From an uncultured Aeromonadales bacterium (GTDB lineage: Bacteria > Pseudomonadota > Gammaproteobacteria > Enterobacterales > Succinivibrionaceae): a stretch of 9,811 bases of DNA. The stretch covers positions 1 through 9,811 of the forward strand of contig CADBNP010000122.1 in assembly GCA_902796095.1 (NCBI GenBank). The letters run 5' to 3'. Under the pieces are notes generated by a model. The model was not told the origin of the DNA and did not search any database. It saw only the letters and a list, made by a program, of their open reading frames with translations. Below are positions 1 through 6,504 of the stretch, piece after piece; position 1 is the stretch's first letter; every line of letters begins with the position of its first letter. The position numbers and the translations under genes are program-made.

Positions 1-12
1 CCGGAAGATATG

Positions 13-38
13 ATTAAGATCATTAATTCTTAATTTTT
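13..38 (+). terminator. AT-rich inverted repeat with T-run (weak terminator or operator)
   Basis: The arms ATTAAGA (13-19) and TCTTAAT (28-34) are perfect 7-base complements around an 8-base spacer, and T continues to 38. This has the shape of a weak intrinsic terminator for a plus-strand gene lying off the left edge. It also sits 25 bases before the reductase start, so it could instead be an operator. A TATGAT at 9-14 could be a -10 box, but its -35 would lie outside the window. The role is undecided. Confidence 0.35.
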
Positions 39-62
39 CAGACACTTAAACGGGAGAGCAGA

Positions 63-956
63 ATGGAAAAAACAGACAGAATTGTGGCGGGAATGATGAG
101 ACTCGGATCCCTTGGCGATCAGGAAGCCTTCTCCTTTCTCGATTATCTTTATGACAGCGGTGTAAGGTGGTTCGATCATGCAGACATATACGGAGGCGGA
201 CGCTGTGAGGAGCTGTTCGGCAGATGGATTCAGTCGAGAGGACACAGCCGCGGTGATCTGGTAATTCAGTCAAAATGCGGCATTGTTCCCGGAGTATGCT
301 ATGACAATTCCGGTGAATACATAGAAAAAAGCGTTGACGGGATCCTGTCCCGCCTTAAATGTGAATACCTTGACTACATCCTGATCCACCGGCCTGACGT
401 TCTCTGGGATCCGGACGACATGAACGCAGCGTTCACCCGGCTGATCAAATCAGGAAAAATCAGAGCCTTCGGCCTGTCAAACTGCAACTCAGTCCAGATA
501 GACTATCTGCTCAGCAGCATGGAGCACAAGCCTGCGATCAATCAGATCCAGCTCAGTCTGGCGTTTGCTCCCTCCATATCAGAGGGGCTGGAAAGCAACA
601 CCTATTCAGACAACGGAATTTCACGAACCATGGGAGTCATTGACTTCTGCAGATGTCACGGAATCACCCTTCAGGCATGGAGTCCGCTTCAGTACGGAAC
701 CTTTGCAGGAACATTTCTGAACAATCCGGCATACGAAAAGCTCAACGGCAGGCTTTCAGAACTGGCATACAAGTACGGTGTCGGAAAGTCTGCCGTGGCA
801 GCGGCGTGGATCCTGAGAATTCCTCCTCATACCCAGGTTGTTGCCGGTACCTGCAACAGAGATCATTTTGCTGAAATGCTCAAGGCTCGGGATATAACGA
901 TAACCAGGCAGGAATGGTACGAGCTGTACAGGTGTGCAGGATACGCTTTGCCGTAG
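63..956 (+). CDS. YdhF-like NADPH-dependent aldo/keto reductase
   Basis: This is a 297-residue soluble reductase of the aldo/keto reductase superfamily, which reduces aldehydes or ketones with NADPH in the cytoplasm. The substrate cannot be read from sequence. The catalytic tetrad is visible as D38 and Y43 in the segment FDHADIYGG, K71 in QSKCGI, and H109 in ILIHRPD. The FDHADIYGG wording and the length, close to E. coli YdhF at about 298 residues, place it in the YdhF branch rather than among classical aldose reductases. The C-terminal part carries AWSPL and VAGTCN, expected for the cofactor-binding barrel end. A GGGAGA Shine-Dalgarno lies 6 bases before the ATG, which supports the start. 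It is the only plus-strand gene and converges on ddh. No plus-strand T-run terminator is evident after it. YdhF itself is poorly characterised, so the family call is firm but the biological role is open. Confidence 0.93.
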   Translation: MEKTDRIVAGMMRLGSLGDQEAFSFLDYLYDSGVRWFDHADIYGGGRCEELFGRWIQSRGHSRGDLVIQSKCGIVPGVCYDNSGEYIEKSVDGILSRLKCEYLDYILIHRPDVLWDPDDMNAAFTRLIKSGKIRAFGLSNCNSVQIDYLLSSMEHKPAINQIQLSLAFAPSISEGLESNTYSDNGISRTMGVIDFCRCHGITLQAWSPLQYGTFAGTFLNNPAYEKLNGRLSELAYKYGVGKSAVAAAWILRIPPHTQVVAGTCNRDHFAEMLKARDITITRQEWYELYRCAGYALP

Positions 957-996
957 AGACAATTAATCTCATCAGTCATTGCCTTAACCGTGCCGG

Positions 997-1009
997 CGTC
1001 ATTCTGACG
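997..1009. repeat. Short perfect hairpin CGTCA-ttc-TGACG
   Basis: A 5-bp perfect stem with a 3-base loop is followed on the plus strand by five A residues. It is the first of four closely spaced hairpins in the gap between the convergent reductase and ddh genes. It has no T-run on its plus-strand 3' side, so it is not a standard terminator for the reductase. Confidence 0.4.
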
Positions 1010-1035
1010 AAAAACAGAGGGCCCCTGACAGATCA

Positions 1036-1065
1036 GAGAGGCAGGGAGCTCATCCCTGTACTCTC
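1036..1065. repeat. Long hairpin in the convergent gap, ending CTCTCAGGCAAAA
   Basis: GAGAGGCAGGG (1036-1046) pairs with CCCTGT plus CTCTC (1054-1059 and 1061-1065) around a 7-base loop. This gives about 11 pairs with one G-T pair on the plus-strand RNA and one bulged A. The following bases read AGGCAAAA. The GAGAG/CTCTCAGGCAAAA combination matches the P1 closing stem of glycine riboswitches, but the conserved internal aptamer core is missing. An outer CCTGA (1024-1028) can also pair with TCAGG (1064-1068). It could be a fold-back at the 3' end of either mRNA, a small RNA, or a decayed aptamer. Confidence 0.5.
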
Positions 1066-1077
1066 AGGCAAAATTCA

Positions 1078-1095
1078 GTCTGCGCCGGTTCAGAC
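1078..1095. repeat. Small hairpin GTCTG-8-CAGAC
   Basis: A 5-bp perfect stem with an 8-base loop lies just beyond the ddh terminator in the convergent gap. It adds to the run of hairpins there. There is no T-run directly attached, so its function is unclear. Confidence 0.3.
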
Positions 1096-1099
1096 ACGC

Positions 1100-1129
1100 A
1101 AAAAAAGAAGACTCCCCAGAAGGAGAGTC
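1100..1129 (-). terminator. Intrinsic terminator of ddh
   Basis: On the minus strand GACTCTCC, a TTCT loop and GGGGAGTC form an 8-bp stem with one mismatch-like G-T pair. It is followed by TTC and then seven T residues (1106-1100). It starts 28 bases after the ddh stop codon. It is the best intrinsic terminator in the window and works only in the minus direction, since the plus-strand side has no T-run. Confidence 0.88.
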
Positions 1130-1157
1130 CGTGTCATGAGGTATGGAAAATCAAACC

Positions 1158-2144
1158 TTAAACCAGTGTCTTTCTCAGTTCAGCAGGAGAAAGAATGTTC
1201 AGATAGGAAGGTGCGATATCCAGAACTGTGCGGCATCCTGTCTGCCCCTCCTGTCTCAGACGGTATACGGCTCTTGCATACGCAATCAGAACGCTTCCGG
1301 TAAAGGCAGGATTTGAATCAAGCTTCAGACTGTATTCAATAACATCCTTGAATTCACTATCGGTGCCGGTAGTGCCGGAGCGGATCACAAAACCTCCGTG
1401 AGGGAGTCCCGAATGCTCACGGGCAAGAGTTTCTTCAGACACGAAATGAACGGTAGTGTCATAGTCAGCAAAGTAGTTTGGCATGTTCTTGATTTCGCTT
1501 TCAACCTTTGCCGCATCTGCACCCGGCTTGAGAACAACAAAGCACTCTCTGGTGTGCTTCTGACGCGTGGTAAGCTCAGGATTTGAACCGGAACGGACTG
1601 CTTCGAGAGCGCTCTCCACAGGCACGGTATACTGACGTGCATCCTTGACACCGGCAATGCGTCTTATGGCATCGGAATGTCCCTGGCTTACACCCTTGCC
1701 CCAGAATGTGTAATCCTTTCCGTCAGGAAGAATGGCATTGGCATAGGCACGATTGATGGAAAACATGCCTGGATCCCATCCGCAGCACACAACTGCAAGA
1801 TGATTGCTGTTTTTGGCAGCTGCATCAACATTTTCAAAATGCTGAGGGATAAGGGCATGGGTGTCAAAACTGTCAACCACATTGAAAAGCTCCGCAAAGG
1901 CGGGAGTCTGCTTAGGCAGATCTGTTGCGCTTCCGCCTCCTAAAATCAGAACGTCAATTTTATCCTTCCAGGCAATAGCCTCTCCGTCGCTTACAACGGG
2001 AACTCCCGGTGTTTTTACCCTGACGGTGGCCGGATCACGTCTGGTAAATACAACCACAAGCTCCATATCAGGGTTGCGGGTAATGGCACTTTCAACTCCG
2101 CGGCTAAGATTACCGTAGCCCAGAATACCGATTCTAATCGTCAT
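1158..2144 (-). CDS. ddh: meso-diaminopimelate D-dehydrogenase
   Basis: This 328-residue NADPH-dependent enzyme (EC 1.4.1.16) interconverts L-tetrahydrodipicolinate plus ammonia and meso-2,6-diaminopimelate in one step. It bypasses the succinylase or acetylase branches of lysine and peptidoglycan precursor synthesis. The N-terminal dinucleotide fold shows GYGNLSRG at residues 9-16. Further family signatures are GSATD at 71-75, DSFDTH at 91-96, GWDPGMFSINR at 122-132 and the FWGKG...SQGHSDAIRRI segment at about 147-163. These match the Corynebacterium glutamicum enzyme closely as remembered, and the length is normal. The start is an ATG with AAGGAG (2151-2156) 6 bases upstream. A sigma-70-like promoter and a strong terminator flank the gene, so it appears to be a single-gene unit. 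Ddh is scattered in Gram-negatives, so horizontal acquisition is possible, although I see no mobile element. Confidence 0.96.
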   Translation of the reverse strand: MTIRIGILGYGNLSRGVESAITRNPDMELVVVFTRRDPATVRVKTPGVPVVSDGEAIAWKDKIDVLILGGGSATDLPKQTPAFAELFNVVDSFDTHALIPQHFENVDAAAKNSNHLAVVCCGWDPGMFSINRAYANAILPDGKDYTFWGKGVSQGHSDAIRRIAGVKDARQYTVPVESALEAVRSGSNPELTTRQKHTRECFVVLKPGADAAKVESEIKNMPNYFADYDTTVHFVSEETLAREHSGLPHGGFVIRSGTTGTDSEFKDVIEYSLKLDSNPAFTGSVLIAYARAVYRLRQEGQTGCRTVLDIAPSYLNILSPAELRKTLV

Positions 2145-2180
2145 AAATATCTCCTTAAAGGAATCTAGTCAACTTTCTTA

Positions 2181-2209
2181 ATTTTACTATCAGCGGCACC
2201 TTCAGACAA
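2181..2209 (-). promoter_or_regulatory. Predicted sigma-70 promoter of ddh
   Basis: On the minus strand a -35 TTGTCT (2209-2204) and a -10 TAAAAT (2186-2181) are separated by exactly 17 bases. Transcription would begin near 2174, giving a leader of about 30 bases that contains the AAGGAG ribosome site of ddh. The call rests on consensus match and position only. Confidence 0.6.
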
Positions 2210-2231
2210 GAGGAACGCTAATTTTATGAAC

Positions 2232-2253
2232 AAAAAACTTAATTTAATTAAGT
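2232..2253 (-). terminator. AT-only palindrome with T-run after the nitroreductase gene
   Basis: ACTTAAT (2237-2243) and ATTAAGT (2247-2253) form a perfect 7-bp stem with a 3-base loop. On the minus strand this is followed by a run of T (2237-2232). It lies 37 bases after the nitroreductase stop, where a terminator is expected. The stem has only one G-C pair and is weak. The palindrome sits about 25 bases upstream of the ddh -35 box and could instead bind a regulator. Confidence 0.45.
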
Positions 2254-2290
2254 AAAAAAGATTATTGACTTAGAAATTTAAGCAGGTACT

Positions 2291-2797
2291 TCAATACGCT
2301 CCCCAGTGGATTCTGTCCTCCTCATAGCGATCCACCTCGTGATTAAGCCGATCCCAGGATGGATAGCCGAGAGCAATAACGCCGAACGGGGCGACAGTAT
2401 CAGGAAGTTTGAATCTGTCTGCTATGTACTTCATACGTTCAGGATATGGAACAACTGTCAGAAAAACCGTTCCAAGACCGAGATGGACTGCCTCCAGCAT
2501 AATATTCTGAGCTGCCATACTCATATCAAGATTAACCAGTTCCGGCAGCTGCAGATCGACAGTACGGCTGAGCATAAGTATATCAACAGGTGCAACGGCT
2601 GCAGATCCCGAGATTGGTCCCATTGATGCGATATACTTCTTGTCGCTTTCCTCTCTTATAACCAGAAACTCCCACGGCTGCTGATTAACGGCGGAAGGAG
2701 CATTCATGCCCGCCCTGAGAAGACTGTCTATGAGTGAATCATCCACGTCACGATCACTGAAGCTCCTTATGCTTCTTCTTACTCTTATCTCTCTCAT
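2291..2797 (-). CDS. Small nitroreductase-family flavoprotein
   Basis: This is a 168-residue member of the nitroreductase fold, a cytoplasmic FMN enzyme that usually works as a homodimer with NAD(P)H. The N-terminal RRSIRSF (about residues 7-13) is the usual FMN-phosphate contact. NAPSAVNQQPWEF follows at about 27-39, and a glycine-rich LGLGT and a FGVIALGYP segment complete the fold. About 170 residues is typical of the short nitroreductases found in anaerobes. The natural substrate is unknown. A longer reading from an ATG at 2812 is possible, but it has no ribosome site. The inner ATG at 2797 has GAAGGG 7 bases ahead and begins directly with the conserved REIRVRRSIR block, so I prefer it. 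The gene has its own predicted promoter and a weak terminator, so it may be monocistronic. Confidence 0.9.
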   Translation of the reverse strand: MREIRVRRSIRSFSDRDVDDSLIDSLLRAGMNAPSAVNQQPWEFLVIREESDKKYIASMGPISGSAAVAPVDILMLSRTVDLQLPELVNLDMSMAAQNIMLEAVHLGLGTVFLTVVPYPERMKYIADRFKLPDTVAPFGVIALGYPSWDRLNHEVDRYEEDRIHWGAY

Positions 2798-2804
2798 TAA
2801 CACA

Positions 2805-2810
2805 CCCTTC
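2805..2810 (-). promoter_or_regulatory. Ribosome binding site deciding the nitroreductase start
   Basis: GAAGGG lies 7 bases before the ATG at 2797-2795. The alternative in-frame ATG at 2812 is preceded only by AT-rich sequence (TTTAAATTTTTTC) with no purine-rich match. This favours the shorter protein. Confidence 0.65.
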
Positions 2811-2850
2811 ATGAAAAAATTTAAAGAAAATAAACTGCAATGCTATCTGA

Positions 2851-2880
2851 ATTTTAACAGTGACAGAGCACAAAACTCAA
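2851..2880 (-). promoter_or_regulatory. Predicted promoter of the nitroreductase gene
   Basis: On the minus strand TTGAGT (2880-2875) and TAAAAT (2856-2851) are 18 bases apart. A start near 2844 would leave a leader of about 47 bases. No clear operator repeat was seen next to it. The rest of the 2798-3012 gap shows only this and the weak hairpin at 2953-2974. Confidence 0.45.
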
Positions 2881-2952
2881 ATCCGCCACGTCCTGAAGTG
2901 CTCTGATCCGTGAATAGAAACATTTCCCGAAAGATCGTCATGACTATACCCA

Positions 2953-2974
2953 GAAACGGCAGATCATCCTGCCG
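2953..2974 (-). terminator. Possible weak terminator after the MalY/PatB gene
   Basis: On the minus strand CGGCAG, a GATGAT loop and CTGCCG form a 6-bp perfect stem, followed by TTTC. It starts 38 bases after the stop codon of the PLP enzyme gene. The stem is GC-rich but the T-run is short, so termination may be partial. Confidence 0.45.
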
Positions 2975-3012
2975 CTCGGCATACATCCGGGCAGAAAATC
3001 CTTACGAATGTG

Positions 3013-4194
3013 CTAGACTCCGGCTCTCCTCTGCTGAAAAAGGGCCACACCGCGCTCCAGACGGTCCAGTCCCTCCCTGAGACGTTCATGGGGACATGCC
3101 GCATTGAGTCTCAGAAATCCGGCACCGGAACTGCCGTATGCCTCACCGGCAGAAACCCACAGCCCTGCTTCAGACTTCAGAAAAGCGGTCAGTTTCTTCG
3201 TATCCGAAGTCAAGGAGCGGCAGTCCAGCCACTGCAGATAGGTTGCCTCACCCTGCACAGGTTTTACTGCAGGGAGACGGTTCTCCAAAAAAATGCCGGT
3301 TATGGATCTGGAGGTTCTGAGGTATTCTCTCAGTGCATCCAGCCATTCTCCGCCTTCGGCATAGGCGGCAACCGCCGCATCAACGGCAAAGGCATTGGGC
3401 TCTGCATCCTCGTCCGTATTAAGACCTCTCTCCACCCGCTGTCTGAGAAACAGATCCGGACATATTACAGCAGAGCTCTGAAGTCCCGCCATATTAAAGG
3501 TTTTGGACGGAGCTACACAGGTTACACTTATATTCATGCAAAGTTCCGAAACAGAGGCAAAAGGAATATAGTCTCTGCCCGGCAGTGTCAGATCACAGTG
3601 GATCTCATCAGATACAACCGTCACATGATGTCTGGCACACAGTCTTCCTATCTCCGCCAGTTCGTCTCTGCTCCATATTTTTCCCACAGGATTGTGAGGA
3701 TTGCACAGGATCATGAGTGTAGTTTCACTGTGAGCCAGTTTTCTTTCCAGATCCTCAAAGTCAATGCTGTATGCGCCATCTCTGTAGATCAGAGGATTCT
3801 CAAGAATATGCCGTCCGTTGTTTAAAATGGAATTGAAAAAGATGTTGTAGACTGGCACCTGCACCACCACATTTTCACCGACTGCGGTAAGTCTGCGGAC
3901 AATACTCGAAAGAGACGGGACAACTCCGGTGGAAAATACAAGCCAGCTGCGATCAATCTGAAAATCATGTCTGTTCCTCCACCATGAGATATAGGCATCA
4001 TACCAGCGGTCGGGAATAACGGAATAACCGAAAATCCCATGACGGATCCGCTCTTCCAGAGCATGCATCACGGCAGGGGGCGATCTGAAATCCATATCGG
4101 CAACCCACATTGGAAGAACATCCGGATCACATCCCCACTTGAGGGAATCAGAACTCCGGCGGTCGATCATTTCATCAAAATTAAACTCACTCAC
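3013..4194 (-). CDS. MalY/PatB-family PLP-dependent C-S lyase / aminotransferase
   Basis: This 393-residue fold-type I PLP enzyme is of the MalY/PatB type, whose members cleave C-S bonds of cystathionine or cysteine S-conjugates to release a thiol, pyruvate and ammonia. Some act as aminotransferases or regulators. Visible marks are MWVADMDF (29-36), the FGYS segment near 55, the NPHNPVGK block (165-172), SDEIHCDL with D196 for the PLP ring nitrogen, the Schiff-base lysine K231 in APSKTFNMAGLQ, and the substrate-carboxylate arginine R362 in FLRLNAACP. Length is normal. The start codon is GTG, supported by AAGGAGG 9 bases upstream inside the MATE gene. It overlaps the MATE stop by 8 bases and is last in the DUF3737-MATE-MalY unit. 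That context favours lyase action on a sulfur compound handled by the exporter, which is inference. The exact substrate is unresolved. Confidence 0.92.
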   Translation of the reverse strand: MSEFNFDEMIDRRSSDSLKWGCDPDVLPMWVADMDFRSPPAVMHALEERIRHGIFGYSVIPDRWYDAYISWWRNRHDFQIDRSWLVFSTGVVPSLSSIVRRLTAVGENVVVQVPVYNIFFNSILNNGRHILENPLIYRDGAYSIDFEDLERKLAHSETTLMILCNPHNPVGKIWSRDELAEIGRLCARHHVTVVSDEIHCDLTLPGRDYIPFASVSELCMNISVTCVAPSKTFNMAGLQSSAVICPDLFLRQRVERGLNTDEDAEPNAFAVDAAVAAYAEGGEWLDALREYLRTSRSITGIFLENRLPAVKPVQGEATYLQWLDCRSLTSDTKKLTAFLKSEAGLWVSAGEAYGSSGAGFLRLNAACPHERLREGLDRLERGVALFQQRRAGV

Positions 4195-5626
4195 AGAGAA
4201 GGTCCTCCTTTTTAGTGGAATTAAGCCATCTGCCGTTTCTCAGCCGTACAAGAAAAAGTGTTCCGGTTATGCTCAGCTGAATGCTCATGGCGACCCATAC
4301 GCCGTCAAGTCCCAGCTCCCAGACAAGAAGGAACGAAAGAGGCAGGCGGATCAGCCACATGCAGAGACAGTTGGTTGCACTCGGGATCAGCGTATCTCCC
4401 GCCCCCCGCAGAATACCGGAAATTACTATCGATGAGGCAAACAGCGGCTCGGCAAATGCTACAATCCTCAGAACTTCAGATCCGTATCTCTGAATAACCG
4501 TATCCGGAGTAAGAAGCTGCATCATCAGAGGTGCGAAAGCATACATGAAGACAGCCGCGGTACTGACAATTGCAACACCGATGCCGGTTATGGTCCATGC
4601 CAGACTCCGGGCTATGTCCCTCCGTCCTGCTCCTATTGTCTGCCCCATCATGGCAGAAGCGGACGATGATATCCCGTATGCCGCCATGTAGCAGAAGCTC
4701 TCCGCAGTAATTGCCATGGAATGAGCCGCCACGGCGGCAGATCCGAGATATGCCACAATCATAACAGAAATCACCATGGCAAGGCAGATAAGACTGTGTT
4801 CAAATCCTATGGGAAGAGCAAGTCTGACGGCGCGCCATGAATGAAACCAGTGCCAGACAAAGCCTTCACCCTTAACAATGCCAAGCTTCGGATTGAAAAC
4901 AAAAACACATGCCAGCATCATCACCGATATGCAGAACTCAGCCATCACCGTTCCAAGAGCCGCACCGGCAACACCCAGTCCGAAGCCGAAAATCTCAACC
5001 TGATACCCGGCAATGTGATACGTATCAGTTTCAAAGATCAGAAGAAAATTAAAAAAGACATCAAGCAGACATCTTAAAACATTCAGAAAGCCGGGGATCT
5101 TCATACTGCCGGCTCCCTGAAGGATACCAGTGGAGAGCATGTTAAACTGCATGAAGGGAACGGACAGAATGCAGAGACTGAAATACCCGGAGGCTTCTGA
5201 GCGGATAATCTCCTCTCCTCCCAGCCATTCCGGAAGAAAGGGGCTGATGATCCATGCCAGTAGTACAATAATCAGAGAAAACAGAAGAGATGTGAAATAA
5301 GACTGTCTGGTCAGATTCCTGGCCGCCCTGTATTCACCCGCCCCCACCAGCTGGGAAACCTGCACGTAATGGCCGATATTGATGCAGAGTCCCATTCCTC
5401 CGATAAGCCAGATGGACGATGACACAAGACCTACGGAGGCCGCCTCGAGAGAACCAAGATGCCCGACCATAGAGGCATCTATGTACTGCATAACAACAGA
5501 TGACAGCTGGGCCAGGATCCCGGGAAGAACCATCAGCAGTACCAGGCGCACCATCAGCTTGAAAGAAGGCTTTCCGTTTCCGCCCAGGTACCACAGAAAA
5601 ACGTAGCCGCTGGATCTTCTGCTCAT
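4187..5626 (-). CDS. MATE-family multidrug/metabolite efflux transporter
   Basis: This 479-residue inner-membrane antiporter of the MATE family uses sodium or proton gradients to expel cationic drugs or metabolites. It has two homologous lobes of six membrane helices. Lobe one shows the conserved TM1 proline P35 in VLPGILAQ, then YIDASMVGHLG (about 48-58) and VSQLVGAGEYRAARNL (about 90-105). Lobe two repeats the pattern with ALPIGFEHSL (about 270-279), YLGSAAVAAHSM (about 293-304) and MMGQTIGAGRRDIARS (about 326-341). Hydrophobic helices fill the remainder and the length is usual. The ATG overlaps the DUF3737 stop as ATGA (5623-5626) and has no clear ribosome site of its own, so translation is probably coupled to the upstream gene. 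A later start at M25 is possible. The downstream PLP gene begins inside its last codons. The exported compound is unknown. Confidence 0.94.
   Translation of the reverse strand: MSRRSSGYVFLWYLGGNGKPSFKLMVRLVLLMVLPGILAQLSSVVMQYIDASMVGHLGSLEAASVGLVSSSIWLIGGMGLCINIGHYVQVSQLVGAGEYRAARNLTRQSYFTSLLFSLIIVLLAWIISPFLPEWLGGEEIIRSEASGYFSLCILSVPFMQFNMLSTGILQGAGSMKIPGFLNVLRCLLDVFFNFLLIFETDTYHIAGYQVEIFGFGLGVAGAALGTVMAEFCISVMMLACVFVFNPKLGIVKGEGFVWHWFHSWRAVRLALPIGFEHSLICLAMVISVMIVAYLGSAAVAAHSMAITAESFCYMAAYGISSSASAMMGQTIGAGRRDIARSLAWTITGIGVAIVSTAAVFMYAFAPLMMQLLTPDTVIQRYGSEVLRIVAFAEPLFASSIVISGILRGAGDTLIPSATNCLCMWLIRLPLSFLLVWELGLDGVWVAMSIQLSITGTLFLVRLRNGRWLNSTKKEDLLCE
4204..4210 (-). promoter_or_regulatory. Strong Shine-Dalgarno inside the MATE gene for the GTG-start PLP gene
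   Basis: AAGGAGG is a near-perfect anti-16S match located 9 bases before the GTG codon (4194-4192). It encodes part of the lysine-glutamate-rich tail of the MATE protein. It makes the GTG start credible despite the 8-base overlap and suggests tightly coupled translation. Confidence 0.75.
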
Positions 5627-6471
5627 ATACCGCGACGAACAGCGATATCAGTTGATTCCCTGGAGATTTCCGGATCATCGAAAATGATCTGACCTATATC
5701 GTCAGCCTCAATCCTGCCGGATACCGGATTCTTGATGCTGTCCACGCAGCCTCTAATGTCGGCATTGACCGTAGAGTATTCGAAAGCCAGATCAGTGCTG
5801 ATAAGACGGCAGTTCTCCAGTCTCAGATTATCCATGTAGCACATTCCCTGATTGCTTTCTATAACACAGTTGATCAGAGTGACGTTTTTGGAATTCCAGC
5901 CCAGATATTCCCCGAGAACATAGGAGTCTCTCACCTCTACATTCTCCGCATTCCAGAACGCATCCTTGGAAAGAAGCCTTGAATTGCGGATCACCAGATC
6001 TCTGGCTCCGTCAAAGGAATAGTTGCCGTCCAGTCTTAAACCGTCAATATCCAGCTCACTGCTGTTCATGGCAAAATAGTTTCCTCTTGCAGAAACGTTT
6101 TTCATTCTGACATCGGTGCAGTGCCAGAGAGTCTCCTCCGCATTGGAAAAGGTGACATTTTCAAGCACAATTCTTTTTGACCGCCTGAAGTTTTTGGGAG
6201 ACTGAACGTCAGTATCATACATGGCTATGTATTTTGAATACCAGATCCCCGCTCTGGCATTTTCAAACAGGGTGCAGCGTTTCAGTGTGAAATACTCTCC
6301 GTACCACATGGGATACTTCCACCTGAAAAGCGTGTTTTCAAGACTTATATTTCTGCACTCCTTGAGAGGAGACTCTCCGTTCTGAAAAACAGAATTTCTG
6401 ATATCCAGATCCTCCTGCTTGAACAGTGCTCTTTCCCCCTCAAACACTTTCTGATCTATTTCTTCTGACAT
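5623..6471 (-). CDS. DUF3737 family protein, predicted right-handed beta-helix
   Basis: This 282-residue protein belongs to DUF3737, a family without an established function. The N-terminal FEGERALF (about 10-17), GESPLKECRNI (about 33-43) and FRWKYPMWYGE (about 49-59) are the parts I recognise. The rest is a ladder of short repeats such as IVLENVTF, VRMKNVSA, LVIRNSRL, VEVRDSYV, VTLINCVI and LRLENCRL. Their spacing of about 20 residues is characteristic of right-handed parallel beta-helices like pectate-lyase or pentapeptide-type folds. There is no signal peptide or membrane segment, so it is probably cytoplasmic. It is the first gene of a tightly overlapping trio with a MATE exporter and a MalY/PatB lyase, its stop overlapping the MATE start by 4 bases. 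The ribosome site is weak (GGGTAG). An enzyme or scaffold role tied to the exported compound is only inferred. Confidence 0.88.
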   Translation of the reverse strand: MSEEIDQKVFEGERALFKQEDLDIRNSVFQNGESPLKECRNISLENTLFRWKYPMWYGEYFTLKRCTLFENARAGIWYSKYIAMYDTDVQSPKNFRRSKRIVLENVTFSNAEETLWHCTDVRMKNVSARGNYFAMNSSELDIDGLRLDGNYSFDGARDLVIRNSRLLSKDAFWNAENVEVRDSYVLGEYLGWNSKNVTLINCVIESNQGMCYMDNLRLENCRLISTDLAFEYSTVNADIRGCVDSIKNPVSGRIEADDIGQIIFDDPEISRESTDIAVRRGI

Positions 6472-6484
6472 ACACTACTACCCG

Positions 6485-6503
6485 AAAAATACTGTCACAG
6501 TAT
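6485..6503 (-). terminator. Hairpin with T-run between the macrodomain and DUF3737 genes
   Basis: On the minus strand ATACTG, a TGA loop and CAGTAT form a 6-bp perfect stem whose end runs into TTTTT (6489-6485). It begins 17 bases after the macrodomain stop and ends 13 bases before the DUF3737 start. The stem is short, so read-through is likely. It may be a weak terminator, an attenuator or a regulator site. Confidence 0.45.
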
Positions 6504-6504
6504 A
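6499..6504 (-). promoter_or_regulatory. Possible extended -10 box for the DUF3737-MATE-MalY unit
   Basis: The minus strand reads TGATATACT, an extended -10 (TGnTATACT) with TATACT at 6504-6499, partly inside the hairpin stem. A TTGAGA lies 14 bases upstream, which is too close for a normal -35. A second candidate -10, TATGAT, lies just before it. Transcription would start about 20 bases before the DUF3737 ATG. The evidence is weak. Confidence 0.3.

Noticed and set aside
1024..1075. Functional glycine riboswitch
   Set aside because: Only the closing stem and the CTCTCAGGCAAAA tail match. The conserved aptamer interior and any downstream plus-strand target gene are missing, so it is kept only as a low-confidence observation.
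914..1303. 129-codon plus-strand frame running from the reductase end across the convergent gap into ddh
   Set aside because: It crosses the ddh terminator and the ddh coding region in antisense. Its Arg-rich translation reflects hairpin DNA and is not a recognisable protein.
3010..3825. 271-codon open frame on the plus strand
   Set aside because: It lies entirely antisense to the well-recognised MalY/PatB gene. Its translation has no recognisable family pattern and many Arg, Ser and Gln, typical of a shadow frame.
6489..6503. LexA-like SOS box, TACTG...CAGTA
   Set aside because: The gammaproteobacterial LexA box has CTG and CAG separated by 10 bases. Here they are only 3 apart, which fits a hairpin and not that operator.
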